Positions 16,741 through 25,480 of a stretch of DNA of 64,000 bases are shown here, piece after piece. The notes beneath the pieces are model-generated. The model ran no database searches and was not told the origin of the DNA. It worked only from the letters and a program-made list of their open reading frames with translations. The position numbers were made by a program, and so were the translations under genes. Location: the NCBI RefSeq assembly GCF_031921685.1, contig NZ_JAPDHU010000002.1:992001-1056000 (forward strand). The letters are read 5' to 3'. The stretch comes from Terripilifer sp031921685. GTDB taxonomy: Bacteria > Pseudomonadota > Alphaproteobacteria > Rhizobiales > Beijerinckiaceae. How positions within the stretch are numbered: position 1 is the stretch's first letter; every line of letters starts with the position of its first letter.

Positions 16741-17757
16741 ATGGCCAGCATTCCTTTGACGCGCGCCCAGTTTCTTCTGCCTTTCGTCGGAATTCTTGAC
16801 GATATCGGTGCGCCGACGGAGGCGCTTCTGGAAAAGTGCCGGCTCCCCTCGGCTCTCCAGGACAAGAGCAATCTTTACATTCCTCTCCTGCCGGCCCTCC
16901 ATTTCGTGGAAACCACGCAGAGGACCCAGGGTATTGAAGATTTCGGCTTTCTCGCCAGCCAGCGGTTGCATTACGCCCATATGCGAGAAAAGACGCGGCT
17001 TCTCATCGCTCACTCCCCGACCCTGCTTGTTGCATTGCGACATGCCTGCCACTGGGCATCGCGGGAAGATACGATCCTAAGCATGTGGATCGAATACGAT
17101 TATGACCACGTGCGGATTTGCAGCAGGCTCGCCAGGACGCACGGGGTCCTGCACCTGGAACATGCGCAATGGATTCAGAACATCTTCTCAATATACATCG
17201 TTCGGCAATTCGCGGGGCTCCACTGGATGCCGACGGCGATTGCTTTTGAAGGTCGTTACCGACCGAGTCTGACGACACAGTATGCGTGGCCCAATGTGCG
17301 GTTCCTGTCAGACCAGCACTCCGCCTGGATCAGTCTGCCGATCTCCCTCCTCGCCCTCTCCAACCGTTCGACCGAATTAAGCCCTCCGCCGCCCGATGAC
17401 GACGATGGCGCTTCTGGCTATGGCATCGTCGAACTCCTTAAACTGATGTTGCCGTCCTATCTGGACGCAGGAATTCCAGGTCTTGCGGACGTCGCGGAGA
17501 TGGCGGGTGTCAGCGCTCGAACTTTCCAACGCAAGCTCGCGCATGTGGGTCTCACATATTCAGATGTCCTCGATACCGTCAGATACGAAAGTGCGAGCAA
17601 GCTTTTGCGTGACACGGATTGCAAGATTATCGAGGTTGCCTTCTCTGCCGGCTATACGGATCCAGCGCACTTCAGTCGTGCCTTCCGCCGCATTTCTGGC
17701 GTTACACCAAGCCGGTTTCGCGAGCAGTCACGGCTGCGAAAATCCGGGGGATTTTAG
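16741..17757 (+). CDS. AraC-family transcriptional regulator (OruR/arabinose_bd type)
   Basis: The 338-aa protein has an N-terminal arabinose_bd-like sensing domain (about 20-200) and a C-terminal pair of helix-turn-helix motifs (IPGLADVAEMAGVSARTFQR and KIIEVAFSAGYTDPAHFSRA). The end, FRRISGVTPSRFRE, is the AraC family signature. Regulators of this layout often control lipid or aromatic compound genes. It is divergent from the DUF1254 gene across 167 nt. Its stop overlaps the convergent ratA stop by 4 nt. Confidence 0.9.
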   Translation: MASIPLTRAQFLLPFVGILDDIGAPTEALLEKCRLPSALQDKSNLYIPLLPALHFVETTQRTQGIEDFGFLASQRLHYAHMREKTRLLIAHSPTLLVALRHACHWASREDTILSMWIEYDYDHVRICSRLARTHGVLHLEHAQWIQNIFSIYIVRQFAGLHWMPTAIAFEGRYRPSLTTQYAWPNVRFLSDQHSAWISLPISLLALSNRSTELSPPPPDDDDGASGYGIVELLKLMLPSYLDAGIPGLADVAEMAGVSARTFQRKLAHVGLTYSDVLDTVRYESASKLLRDTDCKIIEVAFSAGYTDPAHFSRAFRRISGVTPSRFREQSRLRKSGGF

Positions 17758-18239
17758 GTAGCGGGCGCGGAACGGCGCGAGGCGACACCATAGACAAGGT
17801 CGGCGCGCCGCTCGAAGGCTTCAGCGAAGCGGCGAAAAGCCGTGTCGAACAGACCGCCCATCACGATGCCGAGCATGCGGCTGCGAAATTCATAGTCGAT
17901 GGAGAAATCGACGTCGGACGTGCTGCCGTCGGCGCCCACATCGCGAAAAGTCCAGACGTTTTCCAGGCGGCTGAACGGCCCGTCGATATATTCGACCAGA
18001 ACCCGCTGGCCCGGCCGGTCGAGCGTCACCTTGCTGGTGAAGGATTCGCGGATCGCCTTGTAACCGACCGACATTTCCGCGACGAGCACGTCGTTGCCCT
18101 TGGCGTCGGTCTGCCGGCGCCTGATGCGCAGCCCCGTGCACATGGGCACGAACAGCGGATATTTCTCCACATCGGCGACAAGGGCGAACATATCGGCAGC
18201 GGAATGGCGAACGCGCCGCGTGGTCTGGAATTGAGGCAT
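17754..18239 (-). CDS. ratA: RatA/COQ10-type START-domain protein
   Basis: The 161-aa protein is a single polyketide_cyc (START-like) domain of the COQ10/RatA family: FALVADVEKYPLFVPMCTGL, VGYKAIRESFTSKV, IDGPFSRLENVWTF and VDFSIDYEFRSRMLGIVMGG. The mitochondrial homologue binds ubiquinone; in E. coli the homologue was described as a ribosome-associated toxin. It belongs to the conserved lipA-ratA-cinA-ispDF-dusB neighbourhood of Hyphomicrobiales, here separated from cinA by 14 kb and lacking lipA immediately upstream. It has no signal peptide. Confidence 0.92.
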   Translation of the reverse strand: MPQFQTTRRVRHSAADMFALVADVEKYPLFVPMCTGLRIRRRQTDAKGNDVLVAEMSVGYKAIRESFTSKVTLDRPGQRVLVEYIDGPFSRLENVWTFRDVGADGSTSDVDFSIDYEFRSRMLGIVMGGLFDTAFRRFAEAFERRADLVYGVASRRSAPAT

Positions 18240-18265
18240 GGCTTACCGACGTGCCGACTCACAAT

Positions 18266-18293
18266 CTGGCGTCGCGCGATGAGGCGACGCCAG
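18266..18293. repeat. 10-bp hairpin between L,D-transpeptidase and ratA genes
   Basis: CTGGCGTCGC (18266-18275) and GCGACGCCAG (18284-18293) form a perfect stem with an 8-nt loop in the 89-nt gap. No T-tract follows in either direction, so it is at most a weak or Rho-assisted terminator for the upstream L,D-transpeptidase gene. Confidence 0.4.
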
Positions 18294-18328
18294 CCTATAC
18301 CACGGATGGCCGAATCATGCCGGCGCCA

Positions 18329-19003
18329 TCACGCCGCGGCAGTGGCCCGGGCCGGGCGGACGATCACGCGCGAACCAACAGGAACGCGGTTGTAGAGATC
18401 GATGATGTCCTGGTTGAGGAAACGGATGCAACCCGATGAAACCATGGTGCCAATGCTGTAGGGCTCCGTGGTGCCATGGAGGCGATAGAAGGTGTCGCTG
18501 CCGTTGCGATAGAGATAGAGCGCGCGGGCGCCGAGCGGATTGTCCTCGCCACCCTGCATGCCGGCGGCCACCGGACCATAGCGTTCCGGCTCGCGAGCGA
18601 CCATTTTGGCGGTCGGCGTCCAGTGCGGCCATTCGGCCTTGCGGCCGATCGTGGCAACGCCGTTGAAATTGAAAGCCTCTGTCTTGCCGACGCCGACGCC
18701 GTAGCGAATGGCCTTGCCACCGCCGAGCACCAGATAGGCGTAGCGCGCGTTCGGATCGACGATCACCGTTCCGGCAGGCTCTGGCGTCGGAAAATTGACT
18801 TCGCGGCGCAGGAAACGTTCGTCGATCTGCGTCAGATCCACCGCATCCACCGGATGCTTTTCGTCCGGCATGTCGTCGTACATGGCACGATAATGTGGAT
18901 CGATGGTCGGACCAGGTTGAGCGACGATCATCTCTCTCTGAGAGGCACAGCCGGCAACCGCCAGCGGCGCGCCAATCACAAAAGCCCGTCTATCAATCCG
19001 CAT
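18329..19003 (-). CDS. L,D-transpeptidase (YkuD) lipoprotein 1
   Basis: The 224-aa protein has a basic N-terminus and a lipobox-like LAVAGC (cysteine about 19), so it is likely an exported lipoprotein. A YkuD domain follows, with the active site HGTTEPYSIGTMVSSGCIRF in which the cysteine is the nucleophile. L,D-transpeptidases form 3-3 peptidoglycan cross-links or attach proteins to peptidoglycan. The ATG at 19003 was chosen because it leads directly into the RRAFVIGAP signal; an upstream extension has no ribosome site. It resembles the second YkuD gene at 29832 (shared RKAEWP-WTP segment). Confidence 0.88.
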   Translation of the reverse strand: MRIDRRAFVIGAPLAVAGCASQREMIVAQPGPTIDPHYRAMYDDMPDEKHPVDAVDLTQIDERFLRREVNFPTPEPAGTVIVDPNARYAYLVLGGGKAIRYGVGVGKTEAFNFNGVATIGRKAEWPHWTPTAKMVAREPERYGPVAAGMQGGEDNPLGARALYLYRNGSDTFYRLHGTTEPYSIGTMVSSGCIRFLNQDIIDLYNRVPVGSRVIVRPARATAAA

Positions 19004-19142
19004 TTCAATAGCCTCACTCAATATCAAATGAACCGGCGGAAGCGCCTGCCTCACCGCGCAGTGCAAAGTTGGTCCCCCGGCCCACTCAATCACGCAACGC
19101 AACAACTGCGCCTATATGCGCAAGCGCCGGTTCGCAGTCAAA

Positions 19143-19985
19143 TCAACCGTCTGTCAGACGATTATGCCGAAAGTCATCAAAAGCGCGCTGAATTTCCTCG
19201 GCTGTGGTCATCACAAATGGGCCATACGCGACCACCGGCTCGTCGATCGGTGGGCCGGCGAACAGCAGTAATCGGAGGGAACTCGACGCTGTTATGGTCA
19301 TGTTAGCGACCGCCTCGGGCGCGTCGGACGAGGGTTCGAACCAGACCATATCCGGCGCCATGACCTTGATTTCATTGCGTCCTGCCAAGCCCTCGCCGTC
19401 GACGACATAAAGGAACCCGCGCCAGGAAGCCGGCACTTCAGCACGATAGATCGCCCCACGATCGAGCTGGATATCGAGGAAGATCAGCGGCCAGTCGCTG
19501 CCATGCTGATGCTCCGCCTCGCCGGCCCGACCGGCGAAAACCTTGACCTCGACACCAGGCTCACGATGCACAGGCACACCACTAAAAGGTTGGTCAGTGT
19601 AGCGCGCGGGCAACATCTTGAGACGGGACGGCAGGTTGAGCCAGAGCTGGAGTGTGTGGACCGGATTCGCTCCCCAGGGCTTCTCGCTGTGCAGGACACC
19701 GCGCCCGGCCGTCATCCATTGCACGTCGCCGGCCTGGAGCACGCCCTCCCCGCCCGTATGGTCACGGTGATGCAAGGCTCCTTCAAGCACCAGCGTAACC
19801 GTCTGCATGCCGCGATGCGGATGGGTGTCGAAACCGCCAGGCGCCTGGAACCAATCTTCCGAGAAGCGCAGAAACGGCGAGATGGAAGCGAAATCCGCCG
19901 TCGAAATCAGCACGCGCTTGGCATCGACCTGCCCGTTACCGCCATGAACGGGCGCACGCTCGACGCGATCGATGGCAATCTCCAT
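19143..19985 (-). CDS. Pirin-family bicupin protein 1
   Basis: The 280-aa protein is a YhhW/pirin-type bicupin. The N-terminal cupin carries FDTHPHRGMQTVTLVLEGAL and HRDHTGGEGVLQAGDVQWMTAGRGVLHSE, giving the metal-binding H-H-H-E set. The C-terminal barrel ends in AGPPIDEPVVAYGPFVM followed by a helix. Bacterial pirins can act as quercetin 2,3-dioxygenases or as redox sensors. GGGAGG precedes the chosen ATG by 4 nt. A second pirin gene lies at 42064 with the same PIDEPVV-GPFVM ending. Confidence 0.9.
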   Translation of the reverse strand: MEIAIDRVERAPVHGGNGQVDAKRVLISTADFASISPFLRFSEDWFQAPGGFDTHPHRGMQTVTLVLEGALHHRDHTGGEGVLQAGDVQWMTAGRGVLHSEKPWGANPVHTLQLWLNLPSRLKMLPARYTDQPFSGVPVHREPGVEVKVFAGRAGEAEHQHGSDWPLIFLDIQLDRGAIYRAEVPASWRGFLYVVDGEGLAGRNEIKVMAPDMVWFEPSSDAPEAVANMTITASSSLRLLLFAGPPIDEPVVAYGPFVMTTAEEIQRAFDDFRHNRLTDG

Positions 19986-20126
19986 GTTTCCTCCCGCCAA
20001 ATGATCCAATCATCGTCAGATCTGTCGCATTCGCCGATTACGTCCTTAATGTCACCTGTATCTTCGGCTTCTCATAGAAACCGCAAGGCGCGTGACTATT
20101 GTTTCATTTTGTCAGGGAGAGTTCGG

Positions 20127-20297
20127 ATGCCCACGAAAGTAACGGTGATGATGGACGGCGATACCCTGGCCTCCACCGTGGGCGTGGTGAATCAGGATGC
20201 CGATCTCTTGCGCCTCATCTCCGAAGCGATCGACGAAGCCCGAAAGGCCATTCCCGAGGAACTCCACGATTTCGTCATCGCCGTCGAACGGGCGTAA
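20127..20297 (+). CDS. Small hypothetical protein (56 aa)
   Basis: A short frame with AGGGAGA 6-7 nt before its ATG encodes MPTKVTVMMDGDTLASTVGV and an acidic, helix-prone C-terminal half (DADLLRLISEAIDEARKAIP). A longer overlapping frame (20099-20446) has no comparable start signal. I do not recognise the family. The gene stands alone between the pirin and a methyltransferase. The 204 nt after it (20298-20501) hold no gene I can support. Confidence 0.4.
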   Translation: MPTKVTVMMDGDTLASTVGVVNQDADLLRLISEAIDEARKAIPEELHDFVIAVERA

Positions 20298-20501
20298 AAT
20301 ATTCATCGTGGATCGACCAGTGCCCGGCATCCGTCGGATCGGACTGCGCTACCCGGCGGTTGACCTTTTTAAAAACCAGGCTGAGCCCCTGGCACGGTTG
20401 GAAAATTTTCGCTCACGCACTCGAAATGGGGAGTCCGTTAGAATAAGAGCGACTTCATGCTGCGCCCTTGTTATGGCTGGACCGACAAATAAGGAGGTAA
20501 C

Positions 20502-21371
20502 GTGCTCAATTCCATGGCGTGTAAATATGGGGATTTCGCTCAAGCTTGGTATCGCGACCAGGAAGACAAACTGAAGATTCGCGAAATCTTCCATGACCAT
20601 TCCGCCGCGCAAGTTGAATTCATTAATCGCAAGTTTTGGGAATGGTGCGTCATCGCTCAGGCATTGGAGGAGCGCGGTAAACTAAGGCCTGGCATGCGCG
20701 GCCTTGGTTTTGCGGTCGGCACCGAGCCGCTAACATCTTATTTTGCCAGTCGTGGATGTGACGTGCTGGCAACGGATTTGGCGGCAGAAGCTTCTGTCAG
20801 CGGCTGGCTCGACACGAACCAGCATGCAGCTTCGAAAAACGCCTTGTTCTACCCGCCCCTGGTTGCACAGGACGCGTTCGACGCACGTGTCGTTTTCCAA
20901 CCGGCCGATATGCGAACGCTGAAAGGAATTTCCGGTCAATTCGATTTTCTATGGAGTTCTTGCGCCTTCGAACATTTGGGATCGCTACAACACGGCATCG
21001 ATTTCGTTCTCAACTCGACACGCTATCTGCGTTCGGGGGGTATTGCGGTCCACACAACCGAAATGAACGTCAACTCCGACACCGACACATTAACGACGGG
21101 ACCAAGCGTCATCTATCGACGCAAAGACTTCGTTGAACTGGCGCAAGCTCTAAAGGCGCGTGGCTTGCGGCTGTCCCGCCTCGATTTCGATACTGGGAAC
21201 CATCCCTTCGATCTGGCCTGTGACACCGAACCCTACATGCAGCCAGGCGTGCGACACTTAAAGCTCGACATCGGCGGCTACGCCAGCACGTCGTTTCTTC
21301 TGATCATTGAGAAACCTCGCGCGGTCGACAGATTGCGGGGATTTTTGGGCCTGGACCGAGCACGGACATGA
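20502..21371 (+). CDS. SAM-dependent methyltransferase-like protein
   Basis: The 289-aa product has a class I methyltransferase-like core: RGLGFAVGTEPLTSYFASRG in place of the GxGxG motif, CDVLATDLA with the acidic ribose-binding residue, FDFLWSSCAFEHLGSLQHGI, and LRSGGIAVHTTEMN. Proteins of this kind are often encoded beside surface-polysaccharide genes, but no such neighbours are present. The start is GTG with an excellent ribosome site (AAGGAGGT about 4 nt upstream). It is more A+T-rich than adjacent genes, so it may have been acquired. The substrate is unknown. Confidence 0.78.
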   Translation: MLNSMACKYGDFAQAWYRDQEDKLKIREIFHDHSAAQVEFINRKFWEWCVIAQALEERGKLRPGMRGLGFAVGTEPLTSYFASRGCDVLATDLAAEASVSGWLDTNQHAASKNALFYPPLVAQDAFDARVVFQPADMRTLKGISGQFDFLWSSCAFEHLGSLQHGIDFVLNSTRYLRSGGIAVHTTEMNVNSDTDTLTTGPSVIYRRKDFVELAQALKARGLRLSRLDFDTGNHPFDLACDTEPYMQPGVRHLKLDIGGYASTSFLLIIEKPRAVDRLRGFLGLDRART

Positions 21372-21580
21372 TGTCGAGGGCGACGAAAATCTGAGGGGCT
21401 AACAAAGCCCAGCCATTGGCGCGAACTAAAGAGCTTCAGGCCCGTCCAACCTCCCATCCGTTTCCTCGAAGAAATGCCGTCATTCGAGACCAGATAGCAC
21501 GCGCTTGCGTCCCTGCCCGCCCCAGTGTCATTCTCACGTCATGGCCGCGCTAGACGGCCAGACGCTCCGGAGGAAACGCC

Positions 21581-22549
21581 ATGTTCGCCCGCATCGCAGC
21601 CGCCTGCCTGTCCACCGCTGTCCTCCTTGCCTCGGCCGCGCCCGCGGCCGCCGCCTATCCCGATCGGCCGGTGCGCATAATGCTCGGCTTCGCGGCCGGC
21701 GGTGGCGCCGACATCATGGCGCGCTGGTATGCGGAGAAGCTCGGCCAGCTTTCCGGCGGCACGTTTCTGGTCGAGAACCGGGTCGGCGCCTCGGGCAATC
21801 TGTCGCTTGACGCCGCCGGACACGCCAAGCCGGACGGACTGACGCTGCTGTTCTCCGCCACCGTCGGCACGGCCGGCAATGCCGCTTTGTTCCGCAAAAT
21901 GCCGATCGACGTCGAAAAGGACATCGTGCCCATCGTCGGTTTCGCCGAAACGCCCTTCGTCATGGTCGTTGCGCCCGATGCCGGCATCAACACGGTCGCC
22001 GACCTCACCGCCTTCATCAAGGCGAAAGGCGCCCGCGCCACCTATGGCGCGGCGACCGGCAGCGGCGTGGCCTCATCGGCGCTGTATCTCAACGCCATCG
22101 GCGCCGAGGCCACCTATGTCGGCTACAAAGCGACCGCCAATGCGGTGCAGGACGTGACCGGCCGGCAGATCGACTTCGCCTTCGCCGATGTCGTCTACGC
22201 CACCGGCCAGGCACGGCAGGGCCGCATCAAAATGCTCGCCATTTCCTCAAACGAACGGTCGCCCACCCTGCCCGATGTGCCAACGTTGAAGGAAACCACC
22301 GGCGCGAAGACCGGCGACATCGTCGCCGTCTGGGGCGTCTGGGCGCCCACCGGCACGCCGCCCGATATCCTGCGCCAGCTTGAGCGCTGGACTCTGGACA
22401 TCACCAACATGCCCGACACGCAGAAGTTTCTCGGCGATCAGGGTGCCACGCCACTTCCGCTGAATACGGCGGATTACAAGGCGAGCTTCGAACGGGCACT
22501 CGGCGCGTGGAAGGAAGCGGTGCGGATTGGGAAGATCGAGATTCAGTGA
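21581..22549 (+). CDS. Bug (TctC-type) extracytoplasmic solute receptor 4
   Basis: The 322-aa protein has a signal peptide (MFARIAAACLSTAVLLASAA followed by PAAAAYP) and Bug family segments: YPDRPVRIMLGFAAGGGADI, FLVENRVGASGNLSLDAAGH, KPDGLTLLFSATVGTAGN and VPTLKETTGAK. GGAGGAAACGCC precedes the ATG. It is monocistronic, with no TctAB, enzyme or regulator beside it. It is the fourth Bug receptor in the window and resembles receptor 3 (GGGAD, RVGASG) more than receptors 1 and 2. Its ligand is unknown. Confidence 0.9.
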   Translation: MFARIAAACLSTAVLLASAAPAAAAYPDRPVRIMLGFAAGGGADIMARWYAEKLGQLSGGTFLVENRVGASGNLSLDAAGHAKPDGLTLLFSATVGTAGNAALFRKMPIDVEKDIVPIVGFAETPFVMVVAPDAGINTVADLTAFIKAKGARATYGAATGSGVASSALYLNAIGAEATYVGYKATANAVQDVTGRQIDFAFADVVYATGQARQGRIKMLAISSNERSPTLPDVPTLKETTGAKTGDIVAVWGVWAPTGTPPDILRQLERWTLDITNMPDTQKFLGDQGATPLPLNTADYKASFERALGAWKEAVRIGKIEIQ

Positions 22550-22691
22550 TCTGCGGCAGTAGCTGCGACTACAAGCCATCTATGTAGAGAGTTGTTGTGG
22601 ATGCTTCCGACCCGCTTGTCCTACCTTGCGTGTTTGATTTCCTTTGATTTAATTCAAGCAATCGATCGACGCCTTACATCGATAGGACATA

Positions 22692-23219
22692 ATGCTTCCC
22701 ACAATAGCCACAATACTTTCGAGCGGTGTAGTTGCAGCTCTAGTGAGTTATATCCTTTCCCTGAACAAGGAGCACTTCGCTTTCAGGCAGAAAAAGGCTG
22801 AAGAATTATATCTCGCAGCAGATCGATACATAAAAGATATTTATTCTATCTATCTTTATTACTACCCATACATGAAAGGTGAACGAACCTATGATCAAGT
22901 CGTAAAAGATATTGCCGAATTAAAATCGGCACCTAATACATCTCACCCTACGCTTCAGATGCTGACGAAATTTTATTTTCCTGAGATCCTGCCAGCTCTC
23001 CAAAAACTAGACGAGGAACGAACGAGGATGAACTTGCTAGTCCATCCGCGGTCGGGGAAAGACTATGACGCCTTTCACAGCGCGATGAAGGCTCTTGGAG
23101 AGGCGAGCGACGAGTTGCTACAGGCAATCATTCTCCAAGGTCAACAATTTGCCGGTCTACCGAATCCTCGCGTCCTCTTCGATGCGTGGTTTCGCAAAGG
23201 CATAAAATCCAAAACCTGA
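22692..23219 (+). CDS. Hypothetical membrane-anchored protein, A+T-rich
   Basis: The 175-aa protein starts with a hydrophobic helix (TIATILSSGVVAALVSYILS) and continues as an alpha-helical, charged domain (FAFRQKKAEELYLAADRYIK, SIYLYYYPYMKGERTYDQVV). The rest is probably cytoplasmic. I recognise no family. The gene and its flanks (about 22,560-23,270) are visibly poorer in G+C and use codons such as ATA and TTA that the neighbours avoid, which suggests recent acquisition. AGGA lies 5 nt before the ATG. N-terminal anchors with helical tails occur in some defence or stress modules, but there is no partner gene to support that. Confidence 0.7.
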   Translation: MLPTIATILSSGVVAALVSYILSLNKEHFAFRQKKAEELYLAADRYIKDIYSIYLYYYPYMKGERTYDQVVKDIAELKSAPNTSHPTLQMLTKFYFPEILPALQKLDEERTRMNLLVHPRSGKDYDAFHSAMKALGEASDELLQAIILQGQQFAGLPNPRVLFDAWFRKGIKSKT

Positions 23220-23270
23220 CGTCATCAGAAATCATCCGATATTCACGCAAAATAACTTCACACGCATCAC

Positions 23271-24185
23271 CTACCACCTCTGAGACATCTTCACATTCGC
23301 CACCAGAAAATCCAGAAACGCCCGCACGCGCGCCGGCAGGTGTTTGCCTTGGCCAACATAGACGGCATGCACCGCCTCCTCATCGCCGGGGTTAAAATCT
23401 TCCAGTAGAGGCACGAGCCTGCCGGCTGCGATATCGGGCGCGGAGTGCCAGCACGACAGGCGGCCGATGCCGGCGCCAGCCAAAAGCATCAGCCGCATCT
23501 GTTCGCCGTCGCTGACCAGCGATCCTTCCGGCACGACATTGACGATCTTGCCCTTGCCGTCGCGGAACGGCCAGCCTTCGCTGGTGCGGCGGAAGCAGAA
23601 GCCGAGCAGATGATGTTTGGCGAGATCGGCCGGCGTCTTCGGAATGCCATGCGCTTCCACATAGGCGGGCGACGCCACCATCACCATACGGCTCTGGCCC
23701 AGGCGACGGGCGATGAGGCCCGGCGAGGTGAGCTGGCCGGCGCGGATGGCGAGATCGGCGCGCTCCTCCATCAGGTCGACCACTTTGTCAGTGAGCGTCA
23801 GCTCGACGATGATCTCGGGATTGGCGTCAAGGAAGCGCGGGATCAGCGGAATAAGGTGATGCTGGCCGAACGGCACCAGGCAATTGATGCGCAGTCGGCC
23901 GCGCGGCGTGGCGCCAAGCGAGGCCTCGCGCTCGGCCGCTGAAATGTCGGCGAGGATGCGCAGGCCGCTTTCGTAGAAAGCCGACCCCTCCGGCGTCACC
24001 TGCAATTTGCGGGTCGAGCGGCGGATCAGGCGGGCGCCGAGCCGGTCTTCCAGCCGGGCGATCAGCTTGCTCACCGCCGAGGGTGTCATGCGCAGGCTGC
24101 GCGCCGCCGCCGAAAAGCTTTCCGCCTCGACGACACGGACAAAAACTTCGATTTCGCCGGAGCGGTTGATATCGGATCGGGCCAT
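23271..24185 (-). CDS. LysR-family transcriptional regulator
   Basis: The 304-aa protein has a LysR helix-turn-helix (VEAESFSAAARSLRMTPSAV, SKLIARLEDRLGARLI) and a periplasmic-binding-like domain (LTDKVVDLMEERADLAIRAG, with the LARRLG segment following). It belongs to the group whose targets are often divergent efflux or dehydrogenase genes. It is divergent from an MFS exporter gene, and a 19-bp perfect dyad begins at its start codon (24185-24203). Confidence 0.92.
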   Translation of the reverse strand: MARSDINRSGEIEVFVRVVEAESFSAAARSLRMTPSAVSKLIARLEDRLGARLIRRSTRKLQVTPEGSAFYESGLRILADISAAEREASLGATPRGRLRINCLVPFGQHHLIPLIPRFLDANPEIIVELTLTDKVVDLMEERADLAIRAGQLTSPGLIARRLGQSRMVMVASPAYVEAHGIPKTPADLAKHHLLGFCFRRTSEGWPFRDGKGKIVNVVPEGSLVSDGEQMRLMLLAGAGIGRLSCWHSAPDIAAGRLVPLLEDFNPGDEEAVHAVYVGQGKHLPARVRAFLDFLVANVKMSQRW

Positions 24186-24203
24186 TGTGAATTCAATTCA
24201 CAA
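24185..24203. promoter_or_regulatory. 19-bp palindromic operator between LysR and MFS genes
   Basis: TTGTGAATTCAATTCACAA is a perfect palindrome around a central C. It abuts the LysR start codon in the 101-nt divergent region. Further half-sites TTCACA (about 24228) and TGTGAA (about 24251) lie closer to the MFS gene. The layout fits LysR autoregulation plus activation or repression of the exporter. Confidence 0.65.
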
Positions 24204-24286
24204 AAACTGTGCCGAAATCAAGACTGGTTCACAGGCACCCTGCCCCTATTTGTGAAGCTCAACCCGCTTCAGATTCGGGAAAAATC

Positions 24287-25480
24287 ATGCCTGTCGCTCT
24301 TTATGCCCTCACCGCCGGTGCCTTTGGCATCGGCGTCACCGAATTCGTCATCATGGGCCTGCTGCTCGACGTCAGCGCCGACCTCCATGTCTCGATTTCC
24401 GCCGCCGGCCTTCTCATCTCCGGCTATGCGCTCGGCGTCGTGATCGGCGCGCCGATCCTCGGCGCCATCACCGGCCGGATGACCCACAAGTCCCTGCTCA
24501 TGGCTCTGATGGTGGTCTTCACCATTGGCAACATCGCCTGTGCCCTGGCGCCCGGCTATTGGAGCCTGATGGCGGCACGTGTTCTCACCGCCTTCGCCCA
24601 CGCCTCCTTCTTCGGCATCGGCTCGGTCGTCGCCACCGGTCTCGTCCCGCAAGATCGCAAGGCCTCGGCCATCGCCATCATGTTCACCGGCCTGACCGTC
24701 GCCAATATTCTGGGCGTGCCCTTCGGCACCTGGCTCGGCCAGCATTTCGGCTGGCGCTCGACCTTCTGGGCCGTCTCCCTCGTCGGCGTCATCGCCTGGG
24801 CGGTGATCGCGCTCTTCGTGCCGCAGGATGAGAAGAAGCCGGCTGGCGAAGAAGAAGGTTCGGAAAATCTGCTTGCTGTGCTCGGCCGCGTGCCGGTTCT
24901 ACTCGGCCTGTTGACCACCGTGCTGTCGTGGATCGGCGTCTTTGCGGCATTCACCTATATCGCGCCGATCCTCACCCGCATCACCGGCTTTTCCGATGCG
25001 GCGGTGTCGCCGATCCTTTTGGTCTTCGGCGGCGGCCTGATCGTCGGCAATCTGCTGGGCGGCCGCTTGGCTGACAAGCGTCTGGTGCCGGCACTGCTCG
25101 GCAGCCTGCTCGCCTTGTCGGTCGTGCTGATCGCCATGAGCTTCACCCTGCACAATCAGGTGCTGACGGTGATCGCCATCGGCCTGCTCGGCGCCGCCGG
25201 TTTCGCCACCGTGCCGCCGCTGCAAACCTGGGTGCTGGAAAAGGCCGAAGGCGCAGGCCAGAGCCTGGCCTCGGGCTTCAACATCGCCGCCTTCAATCTC
25301 GGCAATGCCATCGGCGCGTGGCTCGGCGGCTTTGTCATCGATCGCGGTCCGGGCCTTGGCTCAGTGACTTTGGTCGCGGGTTTCGTGCCGCTGCTGGCGC
25401 TCGCCGTCGCGCTTTTCTCCTTGCGGCTGGAACGCCGCAAGACCTATCGCGAAGCTGCGGTCGTTTGCCCCGGTGAATGA
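24287..25480 (+). CDS. MFS exporter (DHA1, AraJ-like)
   Basis: The 397-aa protein has 12 predicted membrane helices. It opens with VALYALTAGAFGIGVTEFVI and has the DHA1-typical GALTGRMTHKSLLMAL-like loop 2-3 (here GAITGRMTHKSLLMAL), motif C in TGLTVANILGVPFGTWLGQ, and FNLGNAIGAWLGG in the C-terminal half. These features fit drug/sugar efflux permeases of the AraJ/YdhP group. It acts in the inner membrane using the proton gradient. The ATG at 24287 starts directly at the first helix. The gene is divergent from a LysR gene and overlaps the convergent downstream LysR by 37 nt. Confidence 0.9.
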   Translation: MPVALYALTAGAFGIGVTEFVIMGLLLDVSADLHVSISAAGLLISGYALGVVIGAPILGAITGRMTHKSLLMALMVVFTIGNIACALAPGYWSLMAARVLTAFAHASFFGIGSVVATGLVPQDRKASAIAIMFTGLTVANILGVPFGTWLGQHFGWRSTFWAVSLVGVIAWAVIALFVPQDEKKPAGEEEGSENLLAVLGRVPVLLGLLTTVLSWIGVFAAFTYIAPILTRITGFSDAAVSPILLVFGGGLIVGNLLGGRLADKRLVPALLGSLLALSVVLIAMSFTLHNQVLTVIAIGLLGAAGFATVPPLQTWVLEKAEGAGQSLASGFNIAAFNLGNAIGAWLGGFVIDRGPGLGSVTLVAGFVPLLALAVALFSLRLERRKTYREAAVVCPGE

